From: Lichenicola sp964248625
Lineage (GTDB): Bacteria > Pseudomonadota > Alphaproteobacteria > Acetobacterales > Acetobacteraceae
Assembly: GCA_964248625.1 (NCBI GenBank)
Contig: CAXTZG010000003.1
Location: 1 to 64,000, forward strand
DNA: 64,000 bases
Reading direction: 5' to 3'
In this document: one piece after another, positions 1 to 15,609 of the stretch
Layout: the number at the start of each line of letters is the position of its first letter
How positions within the stretch are numbered: the first letter of the stretch is position 1
Notes under the pieces: generated by a model
Told to the model about the DNA's origin: nothing
The model's input: only the letters and a program-made list of their open reading frames with translations
The model's database searches: none
Program-made: the position numbers and the translations under genes

Positions 1-403
1 TGGCGCCGGCCGGCTCGCGAGGCGCCGGTGCGGCGACGGCTGCCTCGCGGAGCCGGGCGACCTCCTCCTCGAGCTCGTCGAGCCGGTCGGCGGCGGCACG
101 CACCGCCTCCGCCGCCTCGCGGTTCTTGGCCCGCAGGTTGACGTTGGCGCGCTCGAGCTTCTCGATGCGCTCGCGCAGTTCCTGCTTGCCCTGCACCGGC
201 GCCCGGACGGCGGCGGGCTGGCGCGCCGCGCGGGAAGACGGCGTCGCGACGGCCGGCTTCTTCTTCGGTGCGGCCTGGCGCTTGGCGGCGGCCTGAGGGG
301 TGGCCGCCACGGGCGCCTTGCGCGCCGGGGCCGGCGTCCTGCCGCGGGAGGCGACGGCTGCCGTCGGCTTGGCTCGGTTGGTGGGTCTGATCGGTCGTGC
401 CAT
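1..403 (-). CDS. Basic, Ala/Pro-rich protein with coiled coil (partial, cut by left edge)
   Basis: The reading frame opens at an ATG at 403 on the minus strand and runs off the left edge without a stop, giving 134 visible codons. The first 70 residues are rich in Ala, Pro, Lys and Arg (for example AAPKKKPAV), which resembles a disordered nucleic-acid-binding tail. Residues from about 78 to 120 form a charged heptad-like stretch (KQELRERIEKLERANVNL and later RLDELEEEVARL) that should make a coiled coil. No family is recognised. The C-terminus is missing, so domain content beyond the coiled coil is unknown. A role as a DNA- or polymer-binding structural protein is only a guess from composition. 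Confidence 0.6.
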   Translation of the reverse strand, partial: MARPIRPTNRAKPTAAVASRGRTPAPARKAPVAATPQAAAKRQAAPKKKPAVATPSSRAARQPAAVRAPVQGKQELRERIEKLERANVNLRAKNREAAEAVRAAADRLDELEEEVARLREAAVAAPAPREPAGA

Positions 404-528
404 CGAAATCCCCTTGCGGCATCCGCATGCGGCCGACAGTGCGGCCCGTTGCGGTCCGGACGCCAGGATGCGCCAGGGGTTCCCGAGCGACCATGCCCCC
501 TTTGCGGCCGCTGCGACGGGTCCTGGTT

Positions 529-1029
529 CTAGAGCGACGGGGAGCCGGCACCGCGTGCGGGGGGTGGCGACAGCAGGTTCGTCACCAGTGCGGTGACCAG
601 TCCGAACGCGGCGTGGATGCCGATGCGCTGCGCGACGGTGGCCGTCCCTTCCTGCCGCGGCGTCGGCGTCAGGCCAAGGGATGGCCCGAGCAGGCCCCAC
701 AGCAGCGGATAGAATGCAGCCCCGAACAGCAGGCCGCCGCCGGCGCCGCGCAGGCCGGGCAGCGACCGGACGGCCGGGTAGGCGGCCCCCATCACGGCGG
801 ACAGCACGAGATGCCCGCCATGCGACATCGCCTGCTCCTCCAGCGCGGGTCTGGCCGGATTGTAGCGATAGGGCGAGCCGAGCTTCTCGGCGGTTCTGCG
901 GCCGAGCCGGATGATGTCGGAAGGCTGCCCGGTGACGCGCTCCTGGGTCAGGAACATCGCGCTCAGCAACAGGCCCGCCACCACGCCGCCGGCCGCGCCG
1001 GCGCCGATCTCCCCGCCCCTGAACGCCAT
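529..1029 (-). CDS. Small membrane protein, DUF1440/YagU-like
   Basis: This encodes 166 residues. Hydrophobic segments near the N-terminus (GAAGGVVAGLLLSAMFL), around residues 75-90, around 98-113 (LLFGAAFYPLLWGLLGPSLG) and near the C-terminus suggest an integral inner-membrane protein with about four helices. The pattern of a central 'HGGHLVLSAVMGAAY', then 'LGLTPTP' and a final 'HAAFGLVTALVT' resembles the DUF1440/YagU group, whose function is poorly known. Two tandem ATG codons are present at 1032 and 1029. The second lies about 7 bases from a GGGAG ribosome-binding site and is preferred. The gene lies in a same-strand series behind the ankyrin gene. Confidence 0.65.
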   Translation of the reverse strand: MAFRGGEIGAGAAGGVVAGLLLSAMFLTQERVTGQPSDIIRLGRRTAEKLGSPYRYNPARPALEEQAMSHGGHLVLSAVMGAAYPAVRSLPGLRGAGGGLLFGAAFYPLLWGLLGPSLGLTPTPRQEGTATVAQRIGIHAAFGLVTALVTNLLSPPPARGAGSPSL

Positions 1030-1114
1030 CATCCATCTCCCCCGGACCGCAGGGAAACGGCGTCGGGCCGCCAGTGTTCCCGCAGGGCCCGGCGGAACCC
1101 GGCGGCGCGCGGGA

Positions 1115-1651
1115 TCAGCGGGCGGCGCTCATCCGTTCGACCAGGGTGCGGTTGCCTTGCCGCTCGGCGAGCACCGTGGCGCTCGCGCCCTCGCCGTCGC
1201 GATGATGGGGGTCGGCACCGCGCTCCAGCAGAAAGGCCGCCATCGCTTCCCGGCCGAACATGACGGCGAACATCAGCGGCGTGCGCCCGACATGGTTGGG
1301 CGCGTCGATGTCGGCGCCCGCCTCCAGCAGGCGACGCGCCAGCGCGATGTCGCCCTTGAAGGCGACGCCGCACAGGGCGGTGCTGCCCTTGGCGTCGGGC
1401 AGGTTCGGATCGGCGCCGCGACGCAGCAGCAGGCCGGTGGCCGCGTCGTGGCCGTTATAGGAGGCGAGAATCAATGGCGTGTAGCCGGACCCGTTCGAGC
1501 CGTTGGGATCGGCGCCGGCATCGAGGAACTGCTCGAGCAGGTCGGTCTGGCCTGCGCGGGCGGCATTGAAATACAGCGCCTCCACCTGCTCGTGGGTGAA
1601 GCCGGGCGGCGGCGGTGGGCTTTCGCGGGCGACGCTGTCCGGATCGGCCAT
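1115..1651 (-). CDS. Ankyrin-repeat protein
   Basis: A 178-residue protein built almost entirely of about four ankyrin repeats. The repeat hallmarks are visible: 'GYTPLILASYNGHDAA', 'GADPNLPDAKGSTALCGVA', 'GADIDAPNHVGRTPLMFAV' and 'ERGADPHHRDGEGASATVLA'. Such proteins mediate protein-protein contacts, and in bacteria they are often cytoplasmic inhibitors or adaptors. There is no signal peptide. The ATG at 1651 is chosen because AAGGAG sits about 8 bases upstream; a longer frame upstream begins with an Arg-rich stretch with no such site. It follows treY on the same strand after 96 bases, so it may be a distal operon member. Its partner is unknown. Confidence 0.85.
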   Translation of the reverse strand: MADPDSVARESPPPPPGFTHEQVEALYFNAARAGQTDLLEQFLDAGADPNGSNGSGYTPLILASYNGHDAATGLLLRRGADPNLPDAKGSTALCGVAFKGDIALARRLLEAGADIDAPNHVGRTPLMFAVMFGREAMAAFLLERGADPHHRDGEGASATVLAERQGNRTLVERMSAAR

Positions 1652-1747
1652 CGACCTGCTCCTTGTCCGGGTCCTGCCGGACAAGGATAGGCCGGCCGCC
1701 TGCCGCTGTCATCCGCCAGCGGCAGGCGCCCGGTGCAGGACTGCGCG

Positions 1748-8403
<6,656 letters not shown>

Positions 8404-8449
8404 TGACTATCCTTCGGCAGAAAATGTCGCGCAAAGAACAGTCGGAGCA

Positions 8450-9484
8450 TCAACCGGTTCCACCGCCGGCCGACGATGCGGCGGCCGGGAAGGCCCGCGT
8501 CTCCCCGAAGCCCAGCGTCACGAAGCTGTCCCGGTGCAGGCCGGCCCGGGCGACGGCGGCGGCGAGGCGCGCTTCCGGCTCGTCGATCGGCTCGTCGGTG
8601 AGCTGAAAGGTGGCGAAATGCATGCCGACCGAGCGGTGGGCGCCCAGCGCCTGATGGGCGGCGACGGCCTCCTCGGGGTCCATGTGCACCGCCGCCATCA
8701 GGGATCTCGGAGCGTAGGCGCCGACCGGCAGCAGGGCGAGATCGGGCTGGCCGAGGCGGTCGGCGATCTCGCGCCAGTGCGGGCCGGCCCCGGAGTCGCC
8801 CGCAAACAGGGTGCGCTGCCCCGGCTGCTCGATCATGAAGCCCGACCACAGCGCCCGGTTGCCGTCGAAGGGCGTGCGCGCGGAGAAATGCCGCGCCGGG
8901 GTCGCGGTGATCACGGTCTCGCCGATGCGGTGCGCCTGCCACCAGTCCAGCTCGATGACCATCCCGGCTCCGGCCTCGGCCCCGGCCTCGGCAAGGTGGC
9001 GGCGGTTGCCGAGCGGGGTGACGAAGGCCGGGTTGTCGCGCGCCACGACCGCCCGCAAGCTGGGCAGGTCCAGATGGTCGTAATGGTTGTGGGAGATCAG
9101 CACCAGGTCGATCGGCGGCAGCTCGTCGAGGCGCCGTCCGGGCGGCCGGGCACGCTTCGGCCCGACCCAGGCGACCGGCGAGCAGCGCTCGCTGAAGATC
9201 GGATCGGTCAGGATGGTCAGGGGCCCCGTCCGCAGCAGGAACGTGGCGTGGCCGATGAAGGTCAGGGTCACGCCGGACGGTGGCGGAGCAGCCGTCGGGC
9301 TGCCGGCCGGCGCCGGGTCTGTGATGCGGTCGGGCCAGCGCGAGCGGGTGCCGCCGAGGCGCCAGCGCAGGATCGGCAGCAGGCCGCGGCCGGCCTGTGC
9401 GACGGCGGGTGCCTCATCCAGGACCACGTTGTGGAAGCGCTCGCCGTCGCAGTGGTCGGAAACCGGGAAGGGCCGCGCGGTCAC
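8450..9484 (-). CDS. Metallo-beta-lactamase-fold hydrolase (UlaG/NAPE-PLD-like)
   Basis: A 344-residue MBL-fold protein. The domain starts near residue 75 with 'VTLTFIGHATFLLRTG' and carries the metal motif 'SHNHYDHLDLPSL' (H-x-H-x-D-H), followed by 'ARHFSAR', 'LFAGDSG' and a late 'GMHFATFQL'. These are typical of the UlaG/NAPE-PLD-like branch acting on phosphodiester or lactone substrates; the actual substrate cannot be read from sequence. The first 70 residues form a family-typical extension with a 'GTRSRWPD' segment. The start is GTG at 9484, sharing GTGA with the stop of ndh, so expression is probably coupled to the NADH dehydrogenase. Confidence 0.85.
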   Translation of the reverse strand: MTARPFPVSDHCDGERFHNVVLDEAPAVAQAGRGLLPILRWRLGGTRSRWPDRITDPAPAGSPTAAPPPSGVTLTFIGHATFLLRTGPLTILTDPIFSERCSPVAWVGPKRARPPGRRLDELPPIDLVLISHNHYDHLDLPSLRAVVARDNPAFVTPLGNRRHLAEAGAEAGAGMVIELDWWQAHRIGETVITATPARHFSARTPFDGNRALWSGFMIEQPGQRTLFAGDSGAGPHWREIADRLGQPDLALLPVGAYAPRSLMAAVHMDPEEAVAAHQALGAHRSVGMHFATFQLTDEPIDEPEARLAAAVARAGLHRDSFVTLGFGETRAFPAAASSAGGGTG

Positions 9485-10803
9485 GGCAGCGATCGGATCG
9501 GCTGGCTGATCACGCGCGCGCCGCGGCCATAGGTCAGCCAGGACCAGACCCAGTTCACATAGACCACGATCCGGTTGCGGGCGCTGACCAGCAGCAGCAG
9601 GTGGATGGCGCTCCAGGCCAGCCAGGCGAGCCTGCCGGTCAGGCGCACGCGGCCGAACTGCGCCACCGCCGAGGAGCGGCCGATCACCGCGAGCGTGCCC
9701 CAGTCGGTGTAGCGGAACGGCCGGGACGCGGCGGACGCGCGGCCGGCCAGGCGGGCGGCGATCAGACGGCCGACATAGGCGCCCTGCTGCTTGGCGACCG
9801 AGCCCAGGCCCGGCAGCGGCTTGCCGTCCGGACCCTGCAGGGTGGCGGCGTCGCCGATCACGAAGATCTCCGGATGGCCGGGCAGGCTGCAGTCGGGCTC
9901 GACTGCCACCAGGCCGCGCTTGGCGGGTGCCACGCCGAGCCAAGCGGCGACCGGGGTGGCCTCGGTGCCGGCTGCCCAGAACACGCAATCCGCGTCGATC
10001 CGCTCGGAGCCGGCCACGACCCCGCGCGCGTCGAGGCTGCGGACCGCGGCGCCGAGCCGCAGCTCGATGCCCAGCGTCTGCAGGCGGCGGGCGGCGTAGT
10101 CGGACAGGGCCTCGGGGAAGCCCGCCAGCACCTGGTGGCCGGCGTCGCAGAGCACGATCCGCGCCTCGGACGGGTGGATGCGGCGGAAGTCGCGCGCCAG
10201 CGTGTGATGCGCGAGCTCGGCGATCGCGCCGGCCATCTCGACCCCGGTCGGGCCGGCGCCGATGATCACGAAGGTCAGCAGCCGCCTGGTCTCGACCGGA
10301 TCGGCGCAGGTTTCGGCCTGCTCGAACGCCTTGAGCAGCCGGTTGCGGAGCGACAGCGCGTCGGACACGCTCTTCAGGGCCGGGGCGCGCTGCATCCAGT
10401 CGGCATGGCCGAACCAGGAATAGACCGACCCGGTCGCCAGGATGAGGGTGTCGTAGGGCACCGGCGCCAGGCCGGCGAGCAGCAGGTGACGCTGCTCCCG
10501 GTCGATGCCGGTCACCTCGGCCATCAGGATCTCGATCGCGGTGCGCCCGCGGAAGATCGAGCGGATCGGCACCGCGATGTCGTTGTCGCTCAGCGCCGCA
10601 GTCGCGACCTGGTAGAGCAGCGGCTGGAACAGCGTGTGGTTGGTGCGGTCGATCAGGGTGACCTGGATGCCGCCGACATCGCTCAGCGCCTGGGCGGTGG
10701 CGAGGCCGCCGAAGCCGCCACCGACGATAACAACCCGGTGAGGCCGATCGGCTGCCGGAGCGGCTGCCTGCAGGTCCAACGATGCTCCGGCGACTGTCTG
10801 CAT
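9481..10803 (-). CDS. ndh: Type II NADH dehydrogenase (NDH-2)
   Basis: A 440-residue single-subunit, non-proton-pumping NADH:quinone oxidoreductase. Two Rossmann sites are visible: FAD-binding 'VVIVGGGFGGLATAQAL' (about residues 24-40) and NADH-binding 'FVIIGAGPTGVEMAGAIAEL' (about residue 180). The quinone-enzyme signature region 'NHTLFQPLLYQVATAAL' and the late FAD motif 'IFVIGDAATLQG' are present. A C-terminal hydrophobic/amphipathic segment ('AWSAIHLLLLVSARNRIVVY') should anchor it to the inner membrane. It is transcribed divergently from the RND pump genes across 217 bases. The alternative, a generic ferredoxin reductase, is unlikely given the C-terminal anchor. Confidence 0.92.
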   Translation of the reverse strand: MQTVAGASLDLQAAAPAADRPHRVVIVGGGFGGLATAQALSDVGGIQVTLIDRTNHTLFQPLLYQVATAALSDNDIAVPIRSIFRGRTAIEILMAEVTGIDREQRHLLLAGLAPVPYDTLILATGSVYSWFGHADWMQRAPALKSVSDALSLRNRLLKAFEQAETCADPVETRRLLTFVIIGAGPTGVEMAGAIAELAHHTLARDFRRIHPSEARIVLCDAGHQVLAGFPEALSDYAARRLQTLGIELRLGAAVRSLDARGVVAGSERIDADCVFWAAGTEATPVAAWLGVAPAKRGLVAVEPDCSLPGHPEIFVIGDAATLQGPDGKPLPGLGSVAKQQGAYVGRLIAARLAGRASAASRPFRYTDWGTLAVIGRSSAVAQFGRVRLTGRLAWLAWSAIHLLLLVSARNRIVVYVNWVWSWLTYGRGARVISQPIRSLP

Positions 10804-10930
10804 CGGCTCCTGTCCTTAATCTTCTGCCGATGCCCGGTGGGCGGAGCCAGGGACGGCCTCGACCGTGCAGTCCTGGAACGTGCTGCGCCGAGGCGCGGTT
10901 GCACAAGGCGTGCCTGAGCCTGTAATGCAG

Positions 10931-10944
10931 TGACCGACCGGTCA
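10931..10944. promoter_or_regulatory. Palindromic operator candidate between ndh and the RND pump
   Basis: TGACCGACCGGTCA is a perfect 5-base inverted repeat around a 4-base centre, in the 217-base divergent spacer and about 80 bases before the membrane-fusion-protein start. Palindromes of this GACC/GGTC type are common TetR-family operators upstream of efflux pumps. No regulator gene lies beside it, so the binding protein is unknown. Confidence 0.4.
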
Positions 10945-11020
10945 GCGACCGCCGCGACGCTGTGTCGACGCCACCGGCACGTCGGTGCGGACCGGCCTGG
11001 CGAATGAAGGATTCCCCTGG

Positions 11021-12304
11021 ATGCAGCGCTTCCTGGCGCCGGCCCTGGCACTCATCGCCATCGCGGCTGCGATCGACTGCCTTCCTCCGCACCGGCTCGC
11101 GATGCGAGCGGAGGCCGCCCCGCCCGCGCAGCAGGGGCCGCTGATTGTCGGCGTGGCGCCGGTGCGACGTCGTCCGGTCACTGCCAGCACCGAGTATATC
11201 GGCCGGATCCAGTCGATCGACCGCGTGGCGCTGATCGCGCGCGTGACCGCCTACCTGGACAAGCGCCTGTTCAAGGAAGGCTCGGAGGTGAAGAAGGGGG
11301 ACCTGCTCTACGTGCTGGAGCAGGGTCCGTTCCAGGCGCAGGTGCTGGCCCAGCAGGGCACGCTGGCCCAGGCCCAGGCCAACGTCGTCAACGCCCGGGT
11401 GAACTTCCAGCGCCAGGCGGAGCTGCTGAAGACCCCGGCCGGCCAGAAGCAGGCCTACGACAACGCGCAGGAGACCGCGCAGAGCGGCGCGGCCAGCGTG
11501 CTGACGGCACAGGGCAACCTGCAAAGCGCGCAGATCCAGCTCGGCTATACCGAGATCCGCGCGCCGGTCGATGGCCGCATCACCGCGACCTCGGTGAACG
11601 AGGGCAACGTGGTCAGCCCGAGCAGCGGCACGCTGGCGGTGATCGGCACCCAGGATCCGATGTACGTGCTGTTCTCGGTGGCGACCCGCGACGTGCTGGC
11701 GCTGCAGAAGAAATACCAGGGCAGCAGCGGCGGCTTCGGCCAGGTGGCGATCAAGCTGACCCTGGGCGACGGCTCGCAGTACGACCATGACGGCAAGCTC
11801 GACTACGTGGCGCCGACGGTCTCTACCGACACCGACACGATCACGCTGCGCGCCACCGTGGCCAATCCGACCCGTGGCTCCAGCGGGCCGTCCGGCCTCA
11901 CCACCCGCGAGCTGGTGGATGGCGAGTTCGTCACGGTGACGGTGCAGGACCCGCATCCGGTGGAGCAGCTGGTGGTCCCGCGCGCAGCCGTGCTGTCCGA
12001 CCAGCAGGGCGATTACGTCTTCACCGTGGACGCACAGCACAAGGCGCAGCGCCTGAACCTCAAGCTGGGCGAGACGATCGGCACCGACGCGGTCGTGCTG
12101 TCCGGCGCCAGCGAGGGACAGGGCATCATCGTCGACGGCATCCAGAAGGTGCATGACGGCGCCGTGGTGTCGCCTGCGGCGCCGCAGCCGGTGGCGGCGG
12201 ATCCGGAAGCGCCGGCAGCCGCGCCGCAGGGCACGAAGAACTCGGCCGCGGCAGCCCAAGGCAGCCCGTCGCCCGCGGCCGGCGCCGCACCGGCCCAGCG
12301 CTAG
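11021..12304 (+). CDS. RND efflux pump membrane-fusion (periplasmic adaptor) protein
   Basis: A 427-residue AcrA/MexA-type adaptor linking an inner-membrane RND pump to an outer-membrane channel. An N-terminal signal ('MQRFLAPALALIAIAAAI') is followed by a beta-barrel/lipoyl region ('STEYIGRIQSIDRVALIAR', 'GSEVKKGDLLYVLE'), an alpha hairpin about residues 95-160, and the second lipoyl half ('QIQLGYTEIRAPVDGRI'). There is no lipobox Cys in the signal. The C-terminus is a long Ala/Pro-rich tail. ATG 11021 is preferred to an upstream GTG because AAGGA lies 9 bases before it and the signal peptide then begins at the N-terminus. The pump gene follows after 10 bases; no outer-membrane channel gene is adjacent. 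Confidence 0.9.
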   Translation: MQRFLAPALALIAIAAAIDCLPPHRLAMRAEAAPPAQQGPLIVGVAPVRRRPVTASTEYIGRIQSIDRVALIARVTAYLDKRLFKEGSEVKKGDLLYVLEQGPFQAQVLAQQGTLAQAQANVVNARVNFQRQAELLKTPAGQKQAYDNAQETAQSGAASVLTAQGNLQSAQIQLGYTEIRAPVDGRITATSVNEGNVVSPSSGTLAVIGTQDPMYVLFSVATRDVLALQKKYQGSSGGFGQVAIKLTLGDGSQYDHDGKLDYVAPTVSTDTDTITLRATVANPTRGSSGPSGLTTRELVDGEFVTVTVQDPHPVEQLVVPRAAVLSDQQGDYVFTVDAQHKAQRLNLKLGETIGTDAVVLSGASEGQGIIVDGIQKVHDGAVVSPAAPQPVAADPEAPAAAPQGTKNSAAAAQGSPSPAAGAAPAQR

Positions 12305-12314
12305 GACCAGGGGC

Positions 12315-15300
12315 ATGATTTCCGGCGTCTTCATCGACCGGCCCCGGCTGGCGATCGTGATCGCGATCGTGATCACCCTGGCCGGCATCGTGGGCTTGAG
12401 CCGCATTCCGGTGTCGCAGTTCCCCGACATCGTGCCGCCGCAGGTGCAGGTGGCGGCGACCTATCCCGGCGCCTCGGCGACGGTGGTCGAGCAGTCGGTG
12501 GCGCAGCCGATCGAGGCGCAGGTCGTCGGCGTCGACAAGATGATCTACATGCGCTCGGTCAGCGGCAATGACGGCTCCTACAACCTGACCGTCTCCTTCC
12601 AGCTCGGCACCAACGCCGACGTCAACACCGTCAACGTGCTGAACCGCGTGCAGACCGCGAATGCCGAGCTGCCGTCGATCGTGCAGGCGGAAGGGCTGAC
12701 GGTGCAGAAGCGCTCGTCGGCGATCCTGCAGTTCATCAACTTCTACAGCCCGTCGGGCAAGTACGACCCGCTCTTCATCGCCAACTACCTGACGATCAAC
12801 GTGATCGACGCGGTGTCGCGCACGCCGGGCGTGGGCCAGGCGTCGCTGCTGTCGCGGCAGAAATACTCGATGCGGATCTGGTTCGACACCAACCGGCTGA
12901 CCAACCTGAACCTGTCGCCCTCGGACATCACCAACGCGATCGCGCAGCAGAACACGGTGGCAGCCGTCGGCCGCATCGGCGCCCGTCCGGTCGGCCCCGG
13001 GCAGCAGTACCAGTTCAACGTGCAGACCCAGGGCAGGCTGGTCACGCCGGCGCAGTTCGGGGAGATCGTGATCCGCGCGCAGCCGGACGGGTCGGTGCTG
13101 CGGCTGCGCGACGTGGCGCGGGTCGAGCTGGGCGCGCAGACGCTGGATTCCGAATCGCGCTTCGACCAGAAGCCGTCGGTGGCGCTGGCGATCTATCTCT
13201 CCCCCGGCGCCAACGCCCTGAACACCGCGACGGCAATCACCGCCCTGGTCACGCGGCTGTCGCACCGCTTCCCCGAAGGGCTTTCCTTCAACACCACCTA
13301 CGACAGCACCGACTTCGTGCGCGACACCGTGCACGAGGTGCTCAAGACGCTGCTCGAGGCGTTCGTGCTGGTGGTGCTCGTGGTGTTCCTGTTCCTGGGC
13401 TCCATCCGCGCCACCATCATCCCCACCGTGGCGGTGCCGGTCAGCCTGATCGGCGCCTTTGCCGGCATGGTGGCGCTCGGCTTCTCGGCCAACACCGTGT
13501 CGCTGCTGGCGCTGGTGCTGGCGATCGGCATCGTCGTCGACGACGCCATCGTCGTGGTCGAGAACGTCGAGCGGGTGATGGAGGAGGAGCCGGAGCTGAC
13601 GCCGGCCGATGCCGCCAAGAAGGCGATGACCCAGATCACCGGACCGATCATCGCCATCACCCTGGTGCTGCTGTCGGTGTTCGTGCCGATCGCCTTCATT
13701 CCCGGCCTGTCAGGCGTGCTGTTCCAGCAGTTCGCGGTCACCATCTGCGTCGCCATGCTGATCTCGGCGCTGAACGCGCTGACGCTGTCGCCGGCGCTGT
13801 GCGCGGTGTTCCTGCGCCATTCCGGACCGCGCCGGGGCATCATGGGGCTGGTGCTGCGAACCATCGACCGGGTGCGCAACGGCTATTCGCGCGTCGTCTG
13901 GCGGCTGCTGGGCTTTGCCGTCGGCGGCCTCCTGGTGGTGGTCGGCTGCGGCGCCGCCATCGCCTTCCTGCAACGCTCCCTGCCGGCGGGCTTCCTGCCG
14001 GAAGAGGACCAGGGCGGCTTCTTCATCAACGTGCAGCTGCCCGACGGCGCCTCGGTGTCGCGCACCAGCGGCGTGGTCAGCCAGGTGGAGAAGATCGCGC
14101 GCGGCCTGCCGGGGGCGGCCCACAGCTTCGGGGTGATCGGCTATTCGTTCCTCGACACCATCCAGGAGCCGAACGCCGGCTTCGTGTTCGTGCGGCTGAA
14201 GCCGTTCGCCGACCGCACCAAGGCGGCGGAGGGTGCGACGGCCCTGATCGGCCGGCTGTTCGGCCAGGTCCAGAACATCCGGGCCGCGACCGTGTTCCCG
14301 TTCAACCTGCCGCCGATCATCGGGCTCTCGCCGGGCGGCGGCTTCGAGTACGAGCTCGAAGGCCTGCAGGGGCAGGATTCCAACCAGCTCAGCTCGGAGA
14401 TGCAGGGGCTGATCGCGGCGGCGAACCAGAGCCCGAACCTGGCCCGCGTGTTCACCACCTTCACCGCGACGACGCCGTCGCTCTATCTCGACATCGACCG
14501 GGTCAAGGCGCAGGCGCTGGGCGTCAACGTCAACGACATCTTCAACGCGCTGCAGACCACGCTGGGCGGCACCTACGTCAACGACTTCAACCTGTTCGGC
14601 CGCGTGTGGCAGGTCAATGTCGAGGGCGAGGCGCGCGACCGGGCCAAGATCGACGACCTGTGGCAGCTCTACATCCGCAACAGCTCGGGCGGGACGGTGC
14701 CGCTGCGAGCGCTCGCCACCCTGCGCATCGTCACCGGGCCGCAGGCGATCACGCGCTACAACAACTACCGCGCGATCACCATCAACGGCACCCCGGCGCC
14801 CAGGATCTCGTCGGGCACGGCGCTCGCCACCATGGCGTCCATTTCAGCCAAGACGCTGCAGGCCGGCTACGACTACGAATGGACCAGCACCGCGTACCAG
14901 GAGGTGCAGGCGTCGGGCAAGACCGGCATCATCCTGGCGATGGCGCTGCTGTTCGCCTACCTGTTCCTGGTCGGGCTCTATGAGAGCTGGATCATCCCGA
15001 TCCCGGTGCTGATGTCGGTGTCGGTCGGCGTGCTGGGCGCCTTCATCGGCATGCGCATCGCCGGGCTGTCGCTGGACCTGTATGCGCAGATCGGTCTCGT
15101 GGTGCTGATCGCGCTGGCGGCCAAGAACGGCATCCTGATCGTCGAGTTCGCCAAGGAGCGGCGCGAGGCGGGCGAGACCATCCGCGAGGCAGCCAGGCAG
15201 GGCGCGCACATGCGGTTCCGGGCGGTGATGATGACCTCGTTCGCCTTTATCCTGGGGCTGCTGCCGCTGGTGACCGCGACCGGGGCTGCTTCCGTCAGCC

Positions 15301-15521
15301 GGCGCGACGTCGGCACGCCGGTGTTCGCCGGCATGCTGGCGGCGAGCGGAATTGGTATCTTCATCATTCCGATGCTCTACGTGACCTTCCAGACCCTGCG
15401 GGAATGGGCGCATCATCATCTCGGCATCGCGCCGCACGCCTCGCTGCCGGAAGACGGGGCGGGACATGGCGGCACCGATGAGGGTGCGCCGCCTGCGAAC
15501 CGGGACGGTCCGCGGCGCTGA
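12315..15521 (+). CDS. RND multidrug efflux pump, HAE1 family (AcrB-like)
   Basis: A 1068-residue inner-membrane proton/drug antiporter, close to the usual 1030-1060 length. The N-terminal 'FIDRPRLAIVIAIVITLAGI' is TM1, followed by the large periplasmic loop beginning 'YPGASATVVEQSVAQPIEAQ'. TM4 holds the proton-relay Asp pair in 'IGIVVDDAIVVVENVERV'. TM9-12 contain 'GLVVLIALAAKNGILIVEFA' and 'MMTSFAFILGLLPLV'. The duplicated layout of two 6-TM halves is intact. It forms a two-gene operon with the upstream adaptor; the outer-membrane partner must be encoded elsewhere. Confidence 0.95.
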   Translation: MISGVFIDRPRLAIVIAIVITLAGIVGLSRIPVSQFPDIVPPQVQVAATYPGASATVVEQSVAQPIEAQVVGVDKMIYMRSVSGNDGSYNLTVSFQLGTNADVNTVNVLNRVQTANAELPSIVQAEGLTVQKRSSAILQFINFYSPSGKYDPLFIANYLTINVIDAVSRTPGVGQASLLSRQKYSMRIWFDTNRLTNLNLSPSDITNAIAQQNTVAAVGRIGARPVGPGQQYQFNVQTQGRLVTPAQFGEIVIRAQPDGSVLRLRDVARVELGAQTLDSESRFDQKPSVALAIYLSPGANALNTATAITALVTRLSHRFPEGLSFNTTYDSTDFVRDTVHEVLKTLLEAFVLVVLVVFLFLGSIRATIIPTVAVPVSLIGAFAGMVALGFSANTVSLLALVLAIGIVVDDAIVVVENVERVMEEEPELTPADAAKKAMTQITGPIIAITLVLLSVFVPIAFIPGLSGVLFQQFAVTICVAMLISALNALTLSPALCAVFLRHSGPRRGIMGLVLRTIDRVRNGYSRVVWRLLGFAVGGLLVVVGCGAAIAFLQRSLPAGFLPEEDQGGFFINVQLPDGASVSRTSGVVSQVEKIARGLPGAAHSFGVIGYSFLDTIQEPNAGFVFVRLKPFADRTKAAEGATALIGRLFGQVQNIRAATVFPFNLPPIIGLSPGGGFEYELEGLQGQDSNQLSSEMQGLIAAANQSPNLARVFTTFTATTPSLYLDIDRVKAQALGVNVNDIFNALQTTLGGTYVNDFNLFGRVWQVNVEGEARDRAKIDDLWQLYIRNSSGGTVPLRALATLRIVTGPQAITRYNNYRAITINGTPAPRISSGTALATMASISAKTLQAGYDYEWTSTAYQEVQASGKTGIILAMALLFAYLFLVGLYESWIIPIPVLMSVSVGVLGAFIGMRIAGLSLDLYAQIGLVVLIALAAKNGILIVEFAKERREAGETIREAARQGAHMRFRAVMMTSFAFILGLLPLVTATGAASVSRRDVGTPVFAGMLAASGIGIFIIPMLYVTFQTLREWAHHHLGIAPHASLPEDGAGHGGTDEGAPPANRDGPRR

Positions 15522-15609
15522 GCGATCCTTGCACGGGTTGCGCGTCATCGCGATTTCGTGATCGTTGCGCAGGCGGCGGGGGGCGACCATCGAGCGTTCG
15601 CTTTGAAAA

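Noticed and set aside
8450..12430. One very long minus-strand frame running through MBL, ndh and into the RND region
   Set aside because: Only its C-terminal 344 codons carry MBL motifs; the rest is out of frame with ndh and antisense to the pump adaptor.
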